Shown here piece by piece: positions 51,006 through 51,443 of a stretch of DNA of 51,443 nt. Under the pieces are notes generated by a model. The model saw only the letters and a list, made by a program, of their open reading frames with translations. It had not been told where the DNA came from and made no database searches. The translations under genes and the position numbers were made by a program. The first letter of the stretch is position 1. Each line of letters begins with the position of its first letter. This DNA is from Anaerolineales bacterium (GTDB lineage: Bacteria > Chloroflexota > Anaerolineae > Anaerolineales > Villigracilaceae): assembly GCA_023382575.1 (NCBI GenBank), contig JAHDWC010000003.1:872-52314 (forward strand). Reading direction: 5' to 3'.

Positions 51006-51443
51006 ATGTCCAAAATCGCTTTCGTTACAGACAGCACCGCGTATCTCCCCGCGGAATTAGCAAAAAAATATAACATTACCATTACCCCTCAGGTATTAAT
51101 CTGGGGAGAGGAAACCTTTCGCGATGGTGTGGATATTCAACCAGACGAATTCTACACCCGCCTGAAATCGTCCAAATCCATGCCCACCACCTCACAGGTC
51201 CCCATTGTCACCATGCAAGCCGCCTTTCAGGAACTCGTCGATCAGGGCTTCTCAGTCCTTGGCATATTCATCTCCTCGAAACTCTCCGGCACGCTGCAAT
51301 CTGCCATCCAAGCCAAAAGCATGATGGGAAGCGCCGGGGAAAAGGTCGCACTGGTGGATAGTCAGTCCACAGCCATGGGATTGGGCTTCCAAGTCCTCGC
51401 CGCAGCCCGCGCAGCAGAAGCGGGTGCCAGTCTGCAAGAGTGT
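51006..51443 (+). CDS. DegV-family fatty-acid-binding protein (partial, 3' end outside window)
   Basis: 146 codons are visible from an ATG with GGAGGAATTG immediately upstream; the frame is still open at the right edge. The N terminus KIAFVTDSTAYLP and the central SKLSGTLQSA match the DegV (FakB-like) fold, which binds a fatty acid for phosphorylation by FakA. A TAAAAT box lies at 50969-50974. It is divergent from mreB. Confidence 0.88.
   Translation, partial: MSKIAFVTDSTAYLPAELAKKYNITITPQVLIWGEETFRDGVDIQPDEFYTRLKSSKSMPTTSQVPIVTMQAAFQELVDQGFSVLGIFISSKLSGTLQSAIQAKSMMGSAGEKVALVDSQSTAMGLGFQVLAAARAAEAGASLQEC

Overview
The window is a compact, mid-GC bacterial chromosome segment of about 50 genes, with short spacers and many 1-4 nt stop/start overlaps. 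Gene content (TrmFO, HflX, ATP-dependent PEP carboxykinase, GlnRS and GluRS, a TolB-type propeller protein, GAF-rich histidine kinases and a complete mre-mrd-min-rod cluster) fits a rod-shaped or filamentous member of Chloroflexota, most likely class Anaerolineae. That placement is inferred from the proteins; there is no rRNA to confirm it. No phage, insertion sequence, CRISPR array or rRNA was found. One tRNA gene is present.

Left part (1-11,014): on the minus strand, a GAF-rich histidine kinase is followed 5 nt later by a receiver-GAF-kinase hybrid that runs off the left edge. On the plus strand come trmFO, an M28 peptidase, a third histidine kinase, hflX, a small membrane protein, and a large protein joining a pseudokinase to a beta-propeller. 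Region 11,015-20,660: a SET-domain gene broken by an internal deletion, an isoprenylcysteine-methyltransferase-like membrane enzyme, pckA, a class I aminotransferase, a phospholipase D-like lipoprotein, and fabD and rpmF. Then, from overlapping divergent promoters, a PP2C/SpoIIE-like phosphatase, a TrkA-N membrane protein and a P-loop protein.

Region 20,661-34,926: secD-secF, a LysE-family exporter overlapping tail to tail with a glycerate 2-kinase, a diguanylate cyclase with a duplicated sensor module, and a divergent ABC-2 export system in which one permease carries a PrsW-like membrane-protease domain. Next are tRNA-Gln(CTG), glnS, a lipoprotein and an ABC1/UbiB-family kinase. Region 34,997-40,955: a tiny transcription unit (promoter, 24-codon ORF, perfect terminator) sits directly before a heterodimeric ABC exporter pair and looks like ribosome-mediated attenuation of a multidrug pump. 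A SnoaL-like protein and RtcB follow, with three intergenic inverted repeats between these genes.

Right part (40,987-51,443): a class III cyclase-like protein, gltX, then the minus-strand cell-shape and division-site cluster mreB-mreC-mreD-mrdA-minC-minD-minE-rodA, and the start of a DegV-family gene leaving the right edge. The observations most worth following are the attenuator before the ABC pair, the permease-PrsW fusion, the GlnRS/tRNA-Gln pair with matching identity elements, and the pseudokinase-propeller protein.
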